Of a DNA stretch of 38,033 nucleotides, positions 24,355-33,266 are shown piece by piece. Under the pieces are notes generated by a model. It searched no databases. It was given only the letters and a program-made list of their open reading frames with translations, and was not told the origin of the DNA. How positions within the stretch are numbered: the stretch's first letter is position 1; each line of letters begins with the position of its first letter. The stretch comes from ZLKRG08 sp964565165 (GTDB lineage: Bacteria; Actinomycetota; Actinomycetes; Nanopelagicales; Nanopelagicaceae): contig CAZMDJ010000007.1 in assembly GCA_964565165.1 (NCBI GenBank), positions 1 to 38,033 on the forward strand, read 5' to 3'. A program made the translations under genes and the position numbers.

Positions 24355-25886
24355 GTTTGACGCGTTGGCTCCGCCATTCTTTGGCTGCCCGAGTAGTTAT
24401 CTCAACATCTTTGCTTTCATTAGCTGCTATTTGGATTGCCGGTTCCGCGCTCTACACCCAACTATCTAGCGGTATTAAAGGTGTTAAATACGAATCATCA
24501 ATTTCAGATACCAAGGCAACTGTTTACGCCTTGCAGTATCAATTTCTTTTAGCTGGAGAAGATCCAAAGGCAATTCAGAAAGCCATTAACGATCTTTCTA
24601 CCAACGGAACGGTTTTCGGAACTACAACAAATACCGCGCCGTACATGGTATTTATTCCTTCACCGGGAACGGTTGTTTCAAAGAATAATTACACAACGAT
24701 TTCACCCTTCCTAACAGCGCGAATGATTCCGGAAGAACTTCGAAAGACAGTTCGTTCAGATACCAATACTCATAGCTCATATCAAACTATTACAAATACC
24801 TTCGGCTTAACTTCACAAGTTCTAGTTGTTGGAAATCAAATACTTGTACCGCAGGTAGGCAAGTACGAGCTCTTTCTATTATTTAATTTAGAGAACCAGA
24901 GCAAGACTCTGCAGATCGTCTCTAACTCATTGATTGGTACCGGTTCGGCGTTGGTGCTATTAGTTGCACTTGTGACCACGTTGGTGGTTCGCCAAGTCGT
25001 GCGCCCGGTTCGCGAGGCTGCTAAGACCGCAGAAGCGCTGGCATCTGGTGATCTCGGTAAGCGCATGGATGTTCATGGAGACGATGAAATTGCTCGTTTA
25101 GGTAGCGCCTTCAATGAGATGGCTAATTCACTTCAGATGCAGATTAATCGCCTTGAGAATTTATCAAATGTGCAGCAACGTTTCGTTGGCGACGTGACAC
25201 ACGAACTTCGAACTCCATTAACTACATTACGTATGGCAGCGGGGCTAATTCATAGCTCTAAGAAATCTTTTGATCCAACTTTGCAACGAAGCGTTGAATT
25301 GATGATGATGCAGCTTGATCGATTTGAGCGCTTACTCGAGGACTTATTAGAAATCAGTCGATTTGATGCAGAAGTGGCTGCTATCGAACCTGTTGAATTT
25401 GATATCTGCAACGTTATCTCTAAATCTATTGATGATTTACGCATGGTTGCTAGCGATGTTGGTATTCATATCGAATTAGATAGACCAGCCGATTCCATCT
25501 ATATCAAGGGCGATATTCGTCGAGTTGAGCGCATTATGCGTAACTTGCTTACCAATGCAATTGATCATGCTGAAGGAAAACCAATCAATGTCATGGTCCG
25601 TCAGGATGATCATTCGGTTGCAGTTTCGGTACGAGATCACGGTATTGGTTTAGATAAAGAGAGCGCACTTCGCGTATTTGACCGATTCTGGCGTGCGGAT
25701 CCATCGAGAGCGCGTACCCGAGGCGGCACCGGACTTGGTTTATCAATGGCTCTAGAAGATGCACGTTTACACAACGGAGAGCTCGAGGTTTATGGCGAAC
25801 CAGGTAAAGGCGCAAACTTTGTGCTCACTTTGCCTAAGCAGGCTGGTGGAGAGATTCCACAGCGCATTATTCCGCTGAAGTTTTAA
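24351..25886 (+). CDS. mtrB: MtrB: sensor histidine kinase
   Basis: Membrane sensor that phosphorylates MtrA. The 511-residue layout is one membrane helix near residues 13-32, an extracytoplasmic sensor (about 35-180), a second helix near 188-212, a HAMP domain (about 213-265), the HisKA box DVTHELRTPLTTLR with phospho-acceptor His284, and an HATPase domain with the N box NLLTNAIDHA, DHGIGL, and GGTGLGLSMA. The family contact with LpqB, usually encoded next, cannot be seen because no lpqB gene follows here; a ComF-type gene follows instead. GTG 24351 overlaps mtrA. Confidence 0.93.
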   Translation: MSLTRWLRHSLAARVVISTSLLSLAAIWIAGSALYTQLSSGIKGVKYESSISDTKATVYALQYQFLLAGEDPKAIQKAINDLSTNGTVFGTTTNTAPYMVFIPSPGTVVSKNNYTTISPFLTARMIPEELRKTVRSDTNTHSSYQTITNTFGLTSQVLVVGNQILVPQVGKYELFLLFNLENQSKTLQIVSNSLIGTGSALVLLVALVTTLVVRQVVRPVREAAKTAEALASGDLGKRMDVHGDDEIARLGSAFNEMANSLQMQINRLENLSNVQQRFVGDVTHELRTPLTTLRMAAGLIHSSKKSFDPTLQRSVELMMMQLDRFERLLEDLLEISRFDAEVAAIEPVEFDICNVISKSIDDLRMVASDVGIHIELDRPADSIYIKGDIRRVERIMRNLLTNAIDHAEGKPINVMVRQDDHSVAVSVRDHGIGLDKESALRVFDRFWRADPSRARTRGGTGLGLSMALEDARLHNGELEVYGEPGKGANFVLTLPKQAGGEIPQRIIPLKF

Positions 25887-25901
25887 GACCAGAATCGGAG
25901 A

Positions 25902-26540
25902 GTGTTATCTCCGATAAAAGAACTCCTCTTCCCAGTTCATTGCTTTGGCTGTAAAGCACTCGGAATCGAAATATGTTCTAACTGTCGTAAATATTGGAAT
26001 CCACATTTCTATCTGCAAACTATCGAAGGCTTAACCGTTTATTCATCAATTAGATATTCGCCAATTGCCCGTTCGATACTCTTAAGCGCAAAAGAGAACT
26101 CTCTGAAAATTGCCGATGAGTTAATTGTTGATTCGTTAGTGAATTGTTTAAAAAGATTACCGTCGCAAGTTTTACGTAGCGCTGTATTAATGCCGATTCC
26201 TGGATCCAAGAGAGCAATTAGAAAACGCGGTCGAGATTTCATATTAGATATGACAAAAGAGGTTTCGCTTCGAAGTGGTCTTCCATTTATTTCGGGAATG
26301 AATATTGATAGAAGGTTGTTAGACCAGAGTGGTCTTAGCGCAACTGACAGAAAGCGAAATATCGATGGAGCTTTCAATTACCGCGGTGGCGCGATTGAAG
26401 GCGAGATTCTTTTAGTTGATGATTTGGTCACAACAGGTTCAACGCTTTTAGAGGCAAAAAGAGCCTTAAAATCACAGGGATTTGAGGTCAATCGGGCGAT
26501 TACCGCCTGCGTGGCTCAGAGCCTTAACATTGGGCAGTAA
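25902..26540 (+). CDS. ComF-family phosphoribosyltransferase-like protein
   Basis: A 212-residue protein of the ComFC/GntX family. The N-terminus has a four-cysteine zinc site at residues 14, 17, 25 and 28 (HCFGC and ICSNC). The C-terminal half is a type I phosphoribosyltransferase fold with the PRPP loop LLVDDLVTTGSTL (about 168-180). In competent bacteria ComFC helps DNA uptake or single-strand DNA handling; in actinobacteria (Rv3242c) the role is unknown. GTG 25902 has GGAG just upstream, and no better start is in frame. It lies between mtrB and secA, where mycobacteria also have hpf, which is absent here. Confidence 0.85.
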   Translation: MLSPIKELLFPVHCFGCKALGIEICSNCRKYWNPHFYLQTIEGLTVYSSIRYSPIARSILLSAKENSLKIADELIVDSLVNCLKRLPSQVLRSAVLMPIPGSKRAIRKRGRDFILDMTKEVSLRSGLPFISGMNIDRRLLDQSGLSATDRKRNIDGAFNYRGGAIEGEILLVDDLVTTGSTLLEAKRALKSQGFEVNRAITACVAQSLNIGQ

Positions 26541-26572
26541 TCGCAGAACGGCGATTGATTGAAAGGGAGCAG

Positions 26573-29233
26573 ATGTCGATTCTAGATCGCATTCTTCGAG
26601 CTGGTGAAGGTCGAATTCTTAAAGAACTGACCGGAATTGCTCAAGAAGTTAACTCCTTTGAATCAAAGATCACTCCACTCTCAGATACAGAGTTGGCAGC
26701 AAAGACTCAAGAATTTAGAAACCGTTTAGCTAACGGTGAAGATTTAGATGATTTACTTCCTGAAGCATTCGCAGTTGTTCGCGAAGCAGCAAAGCGCACT
26801 TTAGGACAGCGTCACTATGACGTTCAGTTAATGGGTGGCGCAGCGCTTCATAAGGGCAACATTGCTGAAATGAAGACTGGTGAAGGTAAGACTCTTGTAT
26901 CAACTCTTCCTGCATATCTAAATGCACTTTCAGGTAAAGGCGTTCACGTAGTCACTGTTAATGATTACCTAGCTGAACGTGACTCTGAATGGATGGGCCG
27001 CGTACATCGCTTCTTAGGTTTAAAAGTTGGCGTAATTCTTTCCTCGATGACTCCTGCAGAACGTCGCGAGGCGTATAACGCAGATATTACTTACGGAACA
27101 AACAACGAATTTGGTTTTGATTACTTACGTGACAACATGGCTTGGTCGCTAGAGGAGTGCGTACAGCGCGGTCATAACTTTGCAATCGTTGACGAAACTG
27201 ACTCGATTCTTATCGACGAAGCTCGTACTCCTTTGATTATCTCTGGACCTGCTGATAAACCGACCAAGTGGTACGTTGAATTTGCCAATTTAGTTCAGAA
27301 ACTCGAACGCGATGTTCACTACGAGGTAGATGAGAAGAAGCGCACTTCAGGAATTCTTGAAGCCGGTATTACAAAGGTTGAAGAACTACTTCAGATCGGC
27401 AACCTTTACGAATCAGCAAACACTCCACTTATTAGCTATTTAAATAATGCAATCCGCGCAAAAGAGCTATTCAAGCGCGATAAGGATTACGTAGTTATGA
27501 ATGGCGAGCTACTCATCGTTGATGAGCACACTGGCCGCATCCTTGCCGGCCGTCGCTATTCAGAAGGTATGCACCAAGCTCTAGAAGCAAAAGAGCGCAT
27601 CGAAATTCAGATTGAAAACCAGACACTGGCGACAATTACTCTGCAGAACTACTTCCGTTTATACGAAAAGATCTCAGGTATGACCGGTACTGCGATGACC
27701 GAAGCTGCTGAATTCCATCAGATCTACAAGCTTGGCGTTGTTCCAATTCCAACTAACCGTGGCATGCAACGTATTGATCAATCAGATTTGGTTTATAAGA
27801 CCGAAGCTGGCAAGTTTGAAGCAGTAGCTAATGACATCACTGAGCGCTACCGCAAAGGTCAACCTGTCCTTGTCGGTACTGTTTCAGTTGAAAAATCTGA
27901 AGAACTCTCTGCAACTTTAAAGAAGCATGGCGTTCCACATGAAGTTTTGAACGCAAAGCAACATCAACGCGAAGCGGCAATCATCGCTCGCGCAGGTGTT
28001 AAGGGTGCGGTAACTGTTGCAACAAATATGGCTGGTCGCGGTACTGACATCATGCTCGGTGGCAATCCAGAATTTATGGCAGATTTCGAAATTCAAAAGC
28101 GCGGAATCTCTCCAGTTGATAATCCTGTTGAATATGAAGCAGAGTGGGCAGCTGAAATTGCAAAGCAGAAAGCTGCTGTTGCTGCGGGACACGAAGAAGT
28201 TATTGCGCTCGGTGGTTTATATGTTCTAGGTACTGAGCGCCATGAATCTCGCCGTATCGATAATCAGTTACGTGGTCGTTCTGGTCGTCAAGGCGATCCA
28301 GGTGAATCACGTTTCTACCTTTCATTACAAGATGATTTGATGCGCCGCTTCAACTCAACAATGGTTGAGCGTTTTCTAACCGCTGCAGGCATTCCTGAAG
28401 ATCAACCAATCGAATCAAAGATGGTTTCAAATTCGATTAAGTCTGCACAGACTCAAGTTGAAGCACAGAACTTTGAAATCCGTAAGAATGTTTTGAAGTA
28501 TGACGATGTCATGAACCGCCAACGCGAAGTTATTTACGGTGAGCGCCGTTCAGTGCTTGAAGGTAAAGATATTTCTGAGCAAGTTCAACGCTTCTTAGCT
28601 GAGACCATCACCGCATACGTAACCGCTGCAACCGCTGACGGTTATGCAGAGGATTGGGATCTAGATACTTTATTTGCGGCAATTGGCGCTATCTATCCAA
28701 TGTCATTTACATTGGCAGATCTCGAGAAGGAAGTTGGCGGTCGCAAGGGCCTTGATACTGATTTCTTAGCAGCTCGTATTGTTGAAGATGCACATGCAGC
28801 ATATGCAAAGCGCGAAGAGACTTTGACTCCGGTTGTTATGCGTGAACTAGAGCGCAAGGTTCTACTTTCAGTTCTTGATCGCAAATGGCGCGAACATCTA
28901 TATGAGATGGATTATTTACAAGAAGGAATTGGCTTACGAGCAATGGCTCAACGCGATCCACTTGTTGAATATCAGCGTGAAGGTTATGACCTATTTGCTG
29001 CGATGATGGAAGGAATTCAGGAAGAGATTGCTGGATTTATCTTCAACGTAGAGGTAACTGTTGAGACTGAGCATGTTCATGGTGGCGGATTAGATGCGCC
29101 TAAGCCTCAGCAACTTTCATATTCATCAGCTGATGAGAATGGCGTTGTTAAGAGCGGCGATGTAACTCGTAACTCTCCGTGCCCTTGTGGTTCTGGTAAG
29201 AAGTACAAGCGTTGCCACGGCGCCGCTAACTAA
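26573..29233 (+). CDS. secA: SecA: preprotein translocase ATPase
   Basis: Motor ATPase that drives unfolded preproteins through SecYEG. The 886-residue protein has all domains: NBD1 with MKTGEGKT (Walker A, about residues 100-107) and VDETDSILIDEARTP, the preprotein cross-linking domain (about 220-370), NBD2 with NMAGRGTDI and QLRGRSGRQGDPG, the helical scaffold and wing, and a C-terminal zinc motif CPCGSGKKYKRCH (SecB/ribosome binding). ATG 26573 is chosen over the in-frame upstream ATT at 26555 because GGGAG lies 5-7 bases upstream and it gives the usual SILDRILRAGEG start. The 3' end faces the DUF6459 gene, with 4 bases between stops. Confidence 0.96.
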   Translation: MSILDRILRAGEGRILKELTGIAQEVNSFESKITPLSDTELAAKTQEFRNRLANGEDLDDLLPEAFAVVREAAKRTLGQRHYDVQLMGGAALHKGNIAEMKTGEGKTLVSTLPAYLNALSGKGVHVVTVNDYLAERDSEWMGRVHRFLGLKVGVILSSMTPAERREAYNADITYGTNNEFGFDYLRDNMAWSLEECVQRGHNFAIVDETDSILIDEARTPLIISGPADKPTKWYVEFANLVQKLERDVHYEVDEKKRTSGILEAGITKVEELLQIGNLYESANTPLISYLNNAIRAKELFKRDKDYVVMNGELLIVDEHTGRILAGRRYSEGMHQALEAKERIEIQIENQTLATITLQNYFRLYEKISGMTGTAMTEAAEFHQIYKLGVVPIPTNRGMQRIDQSDLVYKTEAGKFEAVANDITERYRKGQPVLVGTVSVEKSEELSATLKKHGVPHEVLNAKQHQREAAIIARAGVKGAVTVATNMAGRGTDIMLGGNPEFMADFEIQKRGISPVDNPVEYEAEWAAEIAKQKAAVAAGHEEVIALGGLYVLGTERHESRRIDNQLRGRSGRQGDPGESRFYLSLQDDLMRRFNSTMVERFLTAAGIPEDQPIESKMVSNSIKSAQTQVEAQNFEIRKNVLKYDDVMNRQREVIYGERRSVLEGKDISEQVQRFLAETITAYVTAATADGYAEDWDLDTLFAAIGAIYPMSFTLADLEKEVGGRKGLDTDFLAARIVEDAHAAYAKREETLTPVVMRELERKVLLSVLDRKWREHLYEMDYLQEGIGLRAMAQRDPLVEYQREGYDLFAAMMEGIQEEIAGFIFNVEVTVETEHVHGGGLDAPKPQQLSYSSADENGVVKSGDVTRNSPCPCGSGKKYKRCHGAAN

Positions 29234-29237
29234 TTTC

Positions 29238-29696
29238 TTAAATTAACTCCAGATTGGTGCAGACCCATTTGTGGTCGACGCCTTCAAATCGTAGAGTCAT
29301 AGAACGGAAACGATCTTTAAAGCGGACTGTAACTGTGCTTTCACAAAGTCCATCTAAGGGTTCGTGAATATAGATATTTCTAAATTTGCCAACTTCCTTT
29401 TGATACCCAATCGCTGTCTGTAAATCTTGATAGACAGTCGAATCACACCACTTGATCAATTGAGAAGCAGGGCGCTTTCCCGCCCAAATTTCTAGCACGC
29501 TCTGTGCGAATTTAGATGCGAAAGCAGTGATTTCAGGAAGTTCACTAGCGGATGTTGGTTCAGGTGCGAAACCTGGAACATAATCTTCTTTATATAGAGA
29601 TGATAATTTGTAGAGATAAGGCTCTTGTTTGAATGCTGTTTCCATATGGCAAACATCTGACAAATAGAGCATGGAACCATCGCTGAGAAGTTCCAA
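29238..29696 (-). CDS. DUF6459 (Rv3235-like) family protein
   Basis: A 152-residue protein. The C-terminal roughly 95 residues match the Rv3235/DUF6459 pattern: FAQSVLEIWAGKRPASQLIKW, a VRFKDRFRSMTLRFEG strand pair, and the terminal WVCTNLEL. Function is unknown; the family usually sits close to secA in actinobacteria, as here. The start is uncertain. TTG 29696 gives the longest frame; ATG 29672 or ATG 29645 are alternatives and the N-terminus is poorly conserved. It is divergent from the SAF gene, and the 71-base gap at 29697-29767 must carry both promoters. Confidence 0.72.
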   Translation of the reverse strand: MELLSDGSMLYLSDVCHMETAFKQEPYLYKLSSLYKEDYVPGFAPEPTSASELPEITAFASKFAQSVLEIWAGKRPASQLIKWCDSTVYQDLQTAIGYQKEVGKFRNIYIHEPLDGLCESTVTVRFKDRFRSMTLRFEGVDHKWVCTNLELI

Positions 29697-29755
29697 CTTA
29701 TCTAATACTTAAGTGCCATTGTTTATGTGGAAAACGCACTTATACACCTATTTTT

Positions 29756-29767
29756 TAACCTCGCTCT
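29756..29767 (+). promoter_or_regulatory. Leaderless-type -10 element of the SAF operon
   Basis: TAACCT at 29756-29761 is exactly 6 bases before the ATG at 29768. A weaker alternative is TTGTTT (29719-29724) with TATACA (29741-29746) and a 16-base spacer, which would give a leader of about 15 bases. TACACC (29743-29748) just upstream echoes the whiB element, but only as a half-site. Confidence 0.4.
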
Positions 29768-30358
29768 ATGAGAAATCGAATAGATATAAAGAATGTAATC
29801 GCAATCATCGTAATTATCGCCTCCTTCTTTGTTGCAATCGGGTTGGCGTTAGTTGCTAATAACCGCTCAAGTTATTGGGTGGCAACTCGAGATCTAACTC
29901 CGGGACATATGGTCGATAGCACCGATTTCAAAGCTGTTAAAGGTGCTTTTGGCAAAGAGGCAACTGGTTATGTTGCTAGTAATCAGAATCCAGTTGGTTT
30001 CTCAATCTCCAGATATGTCGCTATTGGCGAATATCTAAATCAAAACTCATTAGTTGAAGGTAACGGTGAGAGCAATACCAAACTGCTCTCTTTCGCCGTA
30101 GGAGCACCGGATTTACCGACCGCTGTTCGTATCGGAGATGCGGTGAATCTCTACCAAGTCGTTAATGACAACGGCAATGGCAAAAGCATTCCCAGCACCT
30201 TAGTTATCGAAAATGTTTACATTGTTGATTTAAATCGCAAAAGCGAGAATCTAGGTGGAACTTCAATTGTTACCGTAGCAATCCCTAACGATTTCGTAGA
30301 ACGTGCACTAAACGCTACTCGACTAGGTCGAATGGTGGTCGTGATTAATCATGGCTAA
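29768..30358 (+). CDS. SAF-domain protein (CpaB/RcpC-like)
   Basis: A 196-residue protein with a basic N-terminus, one membrane helix (about residues 10-31) and an extracytoplasmic SAF domain: YWVATRDLTPGHMVDSTDFKAV at about 36-57 matches the opening of CpaB/RcpC, Flp-pilus assembly factors. The second half (LPTAVRIGDAVNLYQVV) resembles the following RcpC beta domain. No pilin, secretin or TadA gene lies nearby, so a pilus role is not supported by this window. The stop overlaps the next ATG by 8 bases, and a TadZ/CpaE-like gene follows, so this pairing is conserved in part from tad loci. Confidence 0.75.
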   Translation: MRNRIDIKNVIAIIVIIASFFVAIGLALVANNRSSYWVATRDLTPGHMVDSTDFKAVKGAFGKEATGYVASNQNPVGFSISRYVAIGEYLNQNSLVEGNGESNTKLLSFAVGAPDLPTAVRIGDAVNLYQVVNDNGNGKSIPSTLVIENVYIVDLNRKSENLGGTSIVTVAIPNDFVERALNATRLGRMVVVINHG

Positions 30359-31187
30359 ATTTGTAACTTATATTGCTGATCCCGAACTTGAATCTTCCGT
30401 AATTAAAGCTATTGCAGCTATCAATGGAGAGCTTGCGATTCGTGGCGTATCTATGGATCAAGTTCGTGAAGCGGAAGCTGCTAAAGATATAACTTTGGTC
30501 TGCACTAGACAGATTGATTTTGCTTACAAACGAGTAATTGTTGATAAATCAATGAGCACCGAAGATATCTCTGCACTCTTACAACCAACAGGCGCACCTC
30601 AAAAATTCTTTTTTGATCAAGGACAGAGCAAAGTGGTTTGTTTCGTTGGGTTATCAGGTGGAGTTGGCACAACCACAATGGCTATTAATTATGCATTTGA
30701 AAAATCTCAAGAAGAGCGCGTGGTGCTAGTGGATATGGCAGAGAAAAATCCAGATGTCGCGAGAGCACTTGGCTTACATAGAATCGAAGGAAGAAATGAA
30801 AAGATTACAAAGACTCTATTTGCATCTCAAGGAATCCCTGACCAAGTTCAATGCGATAAATACGTTTTTGATCTAGGTTCAGATTTAAGGCACCCATTAA
30901 TTCAGTGTGCAGATGAGATTTACGTTGTTACCAGGGCAGGATTTAACACTATTGCAAGATTGGAGGCGCTTGAGATTTCGCCTACAGTTGCAATCTTTAA
31001 CTTTGCAGAACGCACTAGAGCTCAACAACGTTGGCGTTCACAGGTAGAAGAACTCTTTCCGAGACTTACATGTATCAATGTCCCGCTAGACCTAAAGTCA
31101 TTTGAAACCGCCGCGGAGGATAAGAGCGCACTCATGGAGGTAGCGGCGAATTCGCTTGCTAGAAAGTCCATCGCTACTCTTGGCTAA
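30351..31187 (+). CDS. TadZ/CpaE-like P-loop protein with degenerate Walker A
   Basis: A 278-residue protein of the MinD/ParA superfamily. Residues 1-90 form an atypical receiver-like domain as in CpaE/TadZ, and residues about 94-275 the ATPase fold. The P-loop reads LSGGVGTTT at 101-109: both the signature lysine of the deviant Walker A (usually KGG) and the canonical P-loop lysine (usually GKT) are replaced. A hydrophobic strand ending in Asp128 (VVLVDMA) marks Walker B. Hydrolysis may therefore be slow or absent. TadZ proteins position pilus assembly at the cell pole. Coupled to the SAF gene upstream and to the DUF6912 gene downstream (TAATG). Confidence 0.75.
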   Translation: MAKFVTYIADPELESSVIKAIAAINGELAIRGVSMDQVREAEAAKDITLVCTRQIDFAYKRVIVDKSMSTEDISALLQPTGAPQKFFFDQGQSKVVCFVGLSGGVGTTTMAINYAFEKSQEERVVLVDMAEKNPDVARALGLHRIEGRNEKITKTLFASQGIPDQVQCDKYVFDLGSDLRHPLIQCADEIYVVTRAGFNTIARLEALEISPTVAIFNFAERTRAQQRWRSQVEELFPRLTCINVPLDLKSFETAAEDKSALMEVAANSLARKSIATLG

Positions 31188-31534
31188 TGCGCGTATATGT
31201 GGCGACCACACCAGAGGTCATCAGTAAGTTACTTTCTGAAGCCGCTACATTTGAAGATTACTTAACTCCAGAACAATTTGAATTTGATGCTGGAGTAGAT
31301 GAGGAAGAGCGCGAACACCTAATTAGCCTTTTAGCTGCTGAAGATTCACTTGAGCTAAATCAAGGTAAGGCGGGCTTTGTAATTGCCGCTGATTTAAAGG
31401 ATGAACAGCTCAATGGCGAACCTGTAACACTTAACTTTAAGCAGGTTGCAGCACTTCTATATTCAGAAGATGGCGAAGAACTCTCTTGGTATGCACCGGA
31501 GGAGATCCAGCATCAAATTAGCGGCTGGTTGTAA
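31187..31534 (+). CDS. DUF6912-like protein
   Basis: A 115-residue acidic protein. The opening MRVYVATTPEVISKLL, the VIAADL strand and the C-terminal LSWYAPEEI segment match what I recall of the DUF6912 family of actinobacteria, whose function is unknown. No membrane segment, cysteine motif or catalytic signature is visible. The ATG shares bases with the upstream stop (TAATG) and the stop shares bases with the pdtaS ATG (TAATG), so it is translationally coupled on both sides. A role with the TadZ-like protein or PdtaS is possible but not shown. Confidence 0.6.
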   Translation: MRVYVATTPEVISKLLSEAATFEDYLTPEQFEFDAGVDEEEREHLISLLAAEDSLELNQGKAGFVIAADLKDEQLNGEPVTLNFKQVAALLYSEDGEELSWYAPEEIQHQISGWL

Positions 31535-32916
31535 TGCATCAGATCGATGAGTTGCTTCAGGGAAAGAGCGATTTAACTTCTGAAGAGGTTTCACATTTAA
31601 AGAGATTGTCAGCTGATTGGCAGTTGATTGCAGATTTAAGTTTTGCTGATTTAGCTCTATGGGTCAGAACAAATTCAGGGAAAGAGATTGCAATAGCACA
31701 AGTTCGTGCAGCTACTGCGGCAACTGTTTTCCCAAAAGATTTTGTTGGTGATGAAGTTGCTGAATTATTTAAAGGCGCCGGAATCGATTACTTCCCGGTT
31801 AGATTAAAGAATAAAGTTATCGCTCAGATTGCGCGACATAGAAATCCAGGCGCAACAAGAAGTTCAGGGCGTCTAGAAGGCGCTTACCAAGATATTGCCC
31901 AACAGATCTTAGAAATGGTCGGAGAAGGATCTTTTCCTTTTAACACTTCGATTTCTTCACTAAATCCATCTCCACGCGTCGGTGATGGATTTATCCGTTT
32001 AGATAAGAGTGCAAATATTGTTTATGCCAGCCCAAATGGTCGCTCCGCATTTAGTCGACTAGGTTGGGAAGGCGAACTTGAAGGTATTTGTTTAGTTGAT
32101 GTTGTAAATGGAATCTCTGGCGAAGCGCTAAGTGCGCTAAATGAGAAGGTAAATCAGAGCGAAGTTACTCAAATTGAAATTGAGACTCGCGGCGGTGAAG
32201 TTGAGCTGACTTTACTTCCGCTTCTTACCAGCAACGTACGAATTGGTACGGTGGTGTTGCTACATAACGTCACTGAAATACGTAGACGAGAGCGTGAATT
32301 GTTATTAAAAGACGCGACAATTAAAGAGATTCATCACCGAGTAAAAAATAATTTACAGACAGTATCTGCACTTCTTAGGCTGCAATCTCGTCGAGTCGAG
32401 GATTTTAAGGCTCGTGGAGCGTTAGATGAAGCGGTTCGACGTATCTCTTCTATCGCACTTGTTCATGAGACGCTCTCTTCAAGCGGAAAAGATGAAGTTA
32501 ATTTTGATGCTGTTGTTGATTCGTTAATTAGCCATGCAGTTGATTTAGCGCCAAGAACTCCAAGTAGCGTTTCGGATATCTCAGTTAAGCGCCTTGGTTC
32601 TTTAGGTGCCTTAGATCCAAAGGTGGCAACGCCGCTTTCGTTAATTATTACAGAGCTAGTTGCAAATGCGATCGAACATGGCATGACAACTAAGGGCAGC
32701 AAAGTTGATGTGGTTTTTAGTCGCACCGGAAGTACCTGCGTTGTAAAGATTGAAGATGATGGAGTTGGACTTCCTGAAAGTTTCACTTTGAAAGATTCTG
32801 CGAATTTAGGTTTACAGATTGTCCGTACTCTCACAGAGAGTGAATTACACGGAACTTTGGAATTAACCGGAAGTGAAAAGGGAACTACAGCGCAACTGCG
32901 CTTTGAAATTCGGTAA
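31534..32916 (+). CDS. pdtaS: PdtaS-like cytosolic histidine kinase (HisKA_2 type)
   Basis: Sensor kinase of the HWE/HisKA_2 group that signals to PdtaR-type antiterminators with an ANTAR domain. The 460-residue protein has no membrane helix. Residues 1 to about 140 form a GAF-like N-domain, about 150-250 a PAS domain, and about 255-330 the HisKA_2 box IKEIHHRVKNNLQTVSALLRLQ with His267/His268. The ATPase part has ELVANAIEHG (N box) and DDGVGLP. In M. tuberculosis PdtaS (Rv3220c) lies next to whiB1 (Rv3219), as here. No pdtaR is in the window. The ATG overlaps the upstream stop and the TAA abuts the convergent whiB1 stop. Confidence 0.87.
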   Translation: MHQIDELLQGKSDLTSEEVSHLKRLSADWQLIADLSFADLALWVRTNSGKEIAIAQVRAATAATVFPKDFVGDEVAELFKGAGIDYFPVRLKNKVIAQIARHRNPGATRSSGRLEGAYQDIAQQILEMVGEGSFPFNTSISSLNPSPRVGDGFIRLDKSANIVYASPNGRSAFSRLGWEGELEGICLVDVVNGISGEALSALNEKVNQSEVTQIEIETRGGEVELTLLPLLTSNVRIGTVVLLHNVTEIRRRERELLLKDATIKEIHHRVKNNLQTVSALLRLQSRRVEDFKARGALDEAVRRISSIALVHETLSSSGKDEVNFDAVVDSLISHAVDLAPRTPSSVSDISVKRLGSLGALDPKVATPLSLIITELVANAIEHGMTTKGSKVDVVFSRTGSTCVVKIEDDGVGLPESFTLKDSANLGLQIVRTLTESELHGTLELTGSEKGTTAQLRFEIR

Positions 32917-33192
32917 TTAATTATCGTCGTGGCGGTTTAATTCAGCCATACGTGCACGGTTACGTGCAGCGCGACGCTTCATAGCGCGACGTTCATCTTC
33001 AGAAAGTCCGCCCCAAACACCAGCATCCTGACCTGATTCAAGAGCCCAAGCAAGGCATGCATCTTTTACAGAGCAACGCATGCAGACTTTTTTAGCTTCT
33101 TCGATTTGGGTGATTGCTGGGCCGGTATTACCGACTGGAAAGAAAAGCTCTGGATCTTCGTCACGGCATGCACTTTGATGGCGCCAATCCAT
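32917..33192 (-). CDS. whiB1: WhiB-family Fe-S transcriptional regulator (WhiB1-like)
   Basis: A 91-residue [4Fe-4S] regulator of the WhiB1/WblE type, which in mycobacteria is essential, reacts with nitric oxide and binds the principal sigma factor. Cysteines are at residues 9, 37, 40 and 46, followed by GVWGGLSEDERR (about 58-69) and a basic tail (RRAARNRARMAELNRH). The N-terminus DWRHQSACRDEDPELFFPVG is characteristic of WhiB1. The ATG at 33192 has AAAGGA about 9 bases upstream. The convergent pdtaS stop is immediately adjacent. The promoter carries the same element as the whiB2 promoter. Confidence 0.92.
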   Translation of the reverse strand: MDWRHQSACRDEDPELFFPVGNTGPAITQIEEAKKVCMRCSVKDACLAWALESGQDAGVWGGLSEDERRAMKRRAARNRARMAELNRHDDN

Positions 33193-33266
33193 GCGAGACC
33201 GTCCTTTGTGGTTAGGGAAGTACTTAAAGTTGAACCAGTGACGTATTCTCCAATAGTTATCTATTC

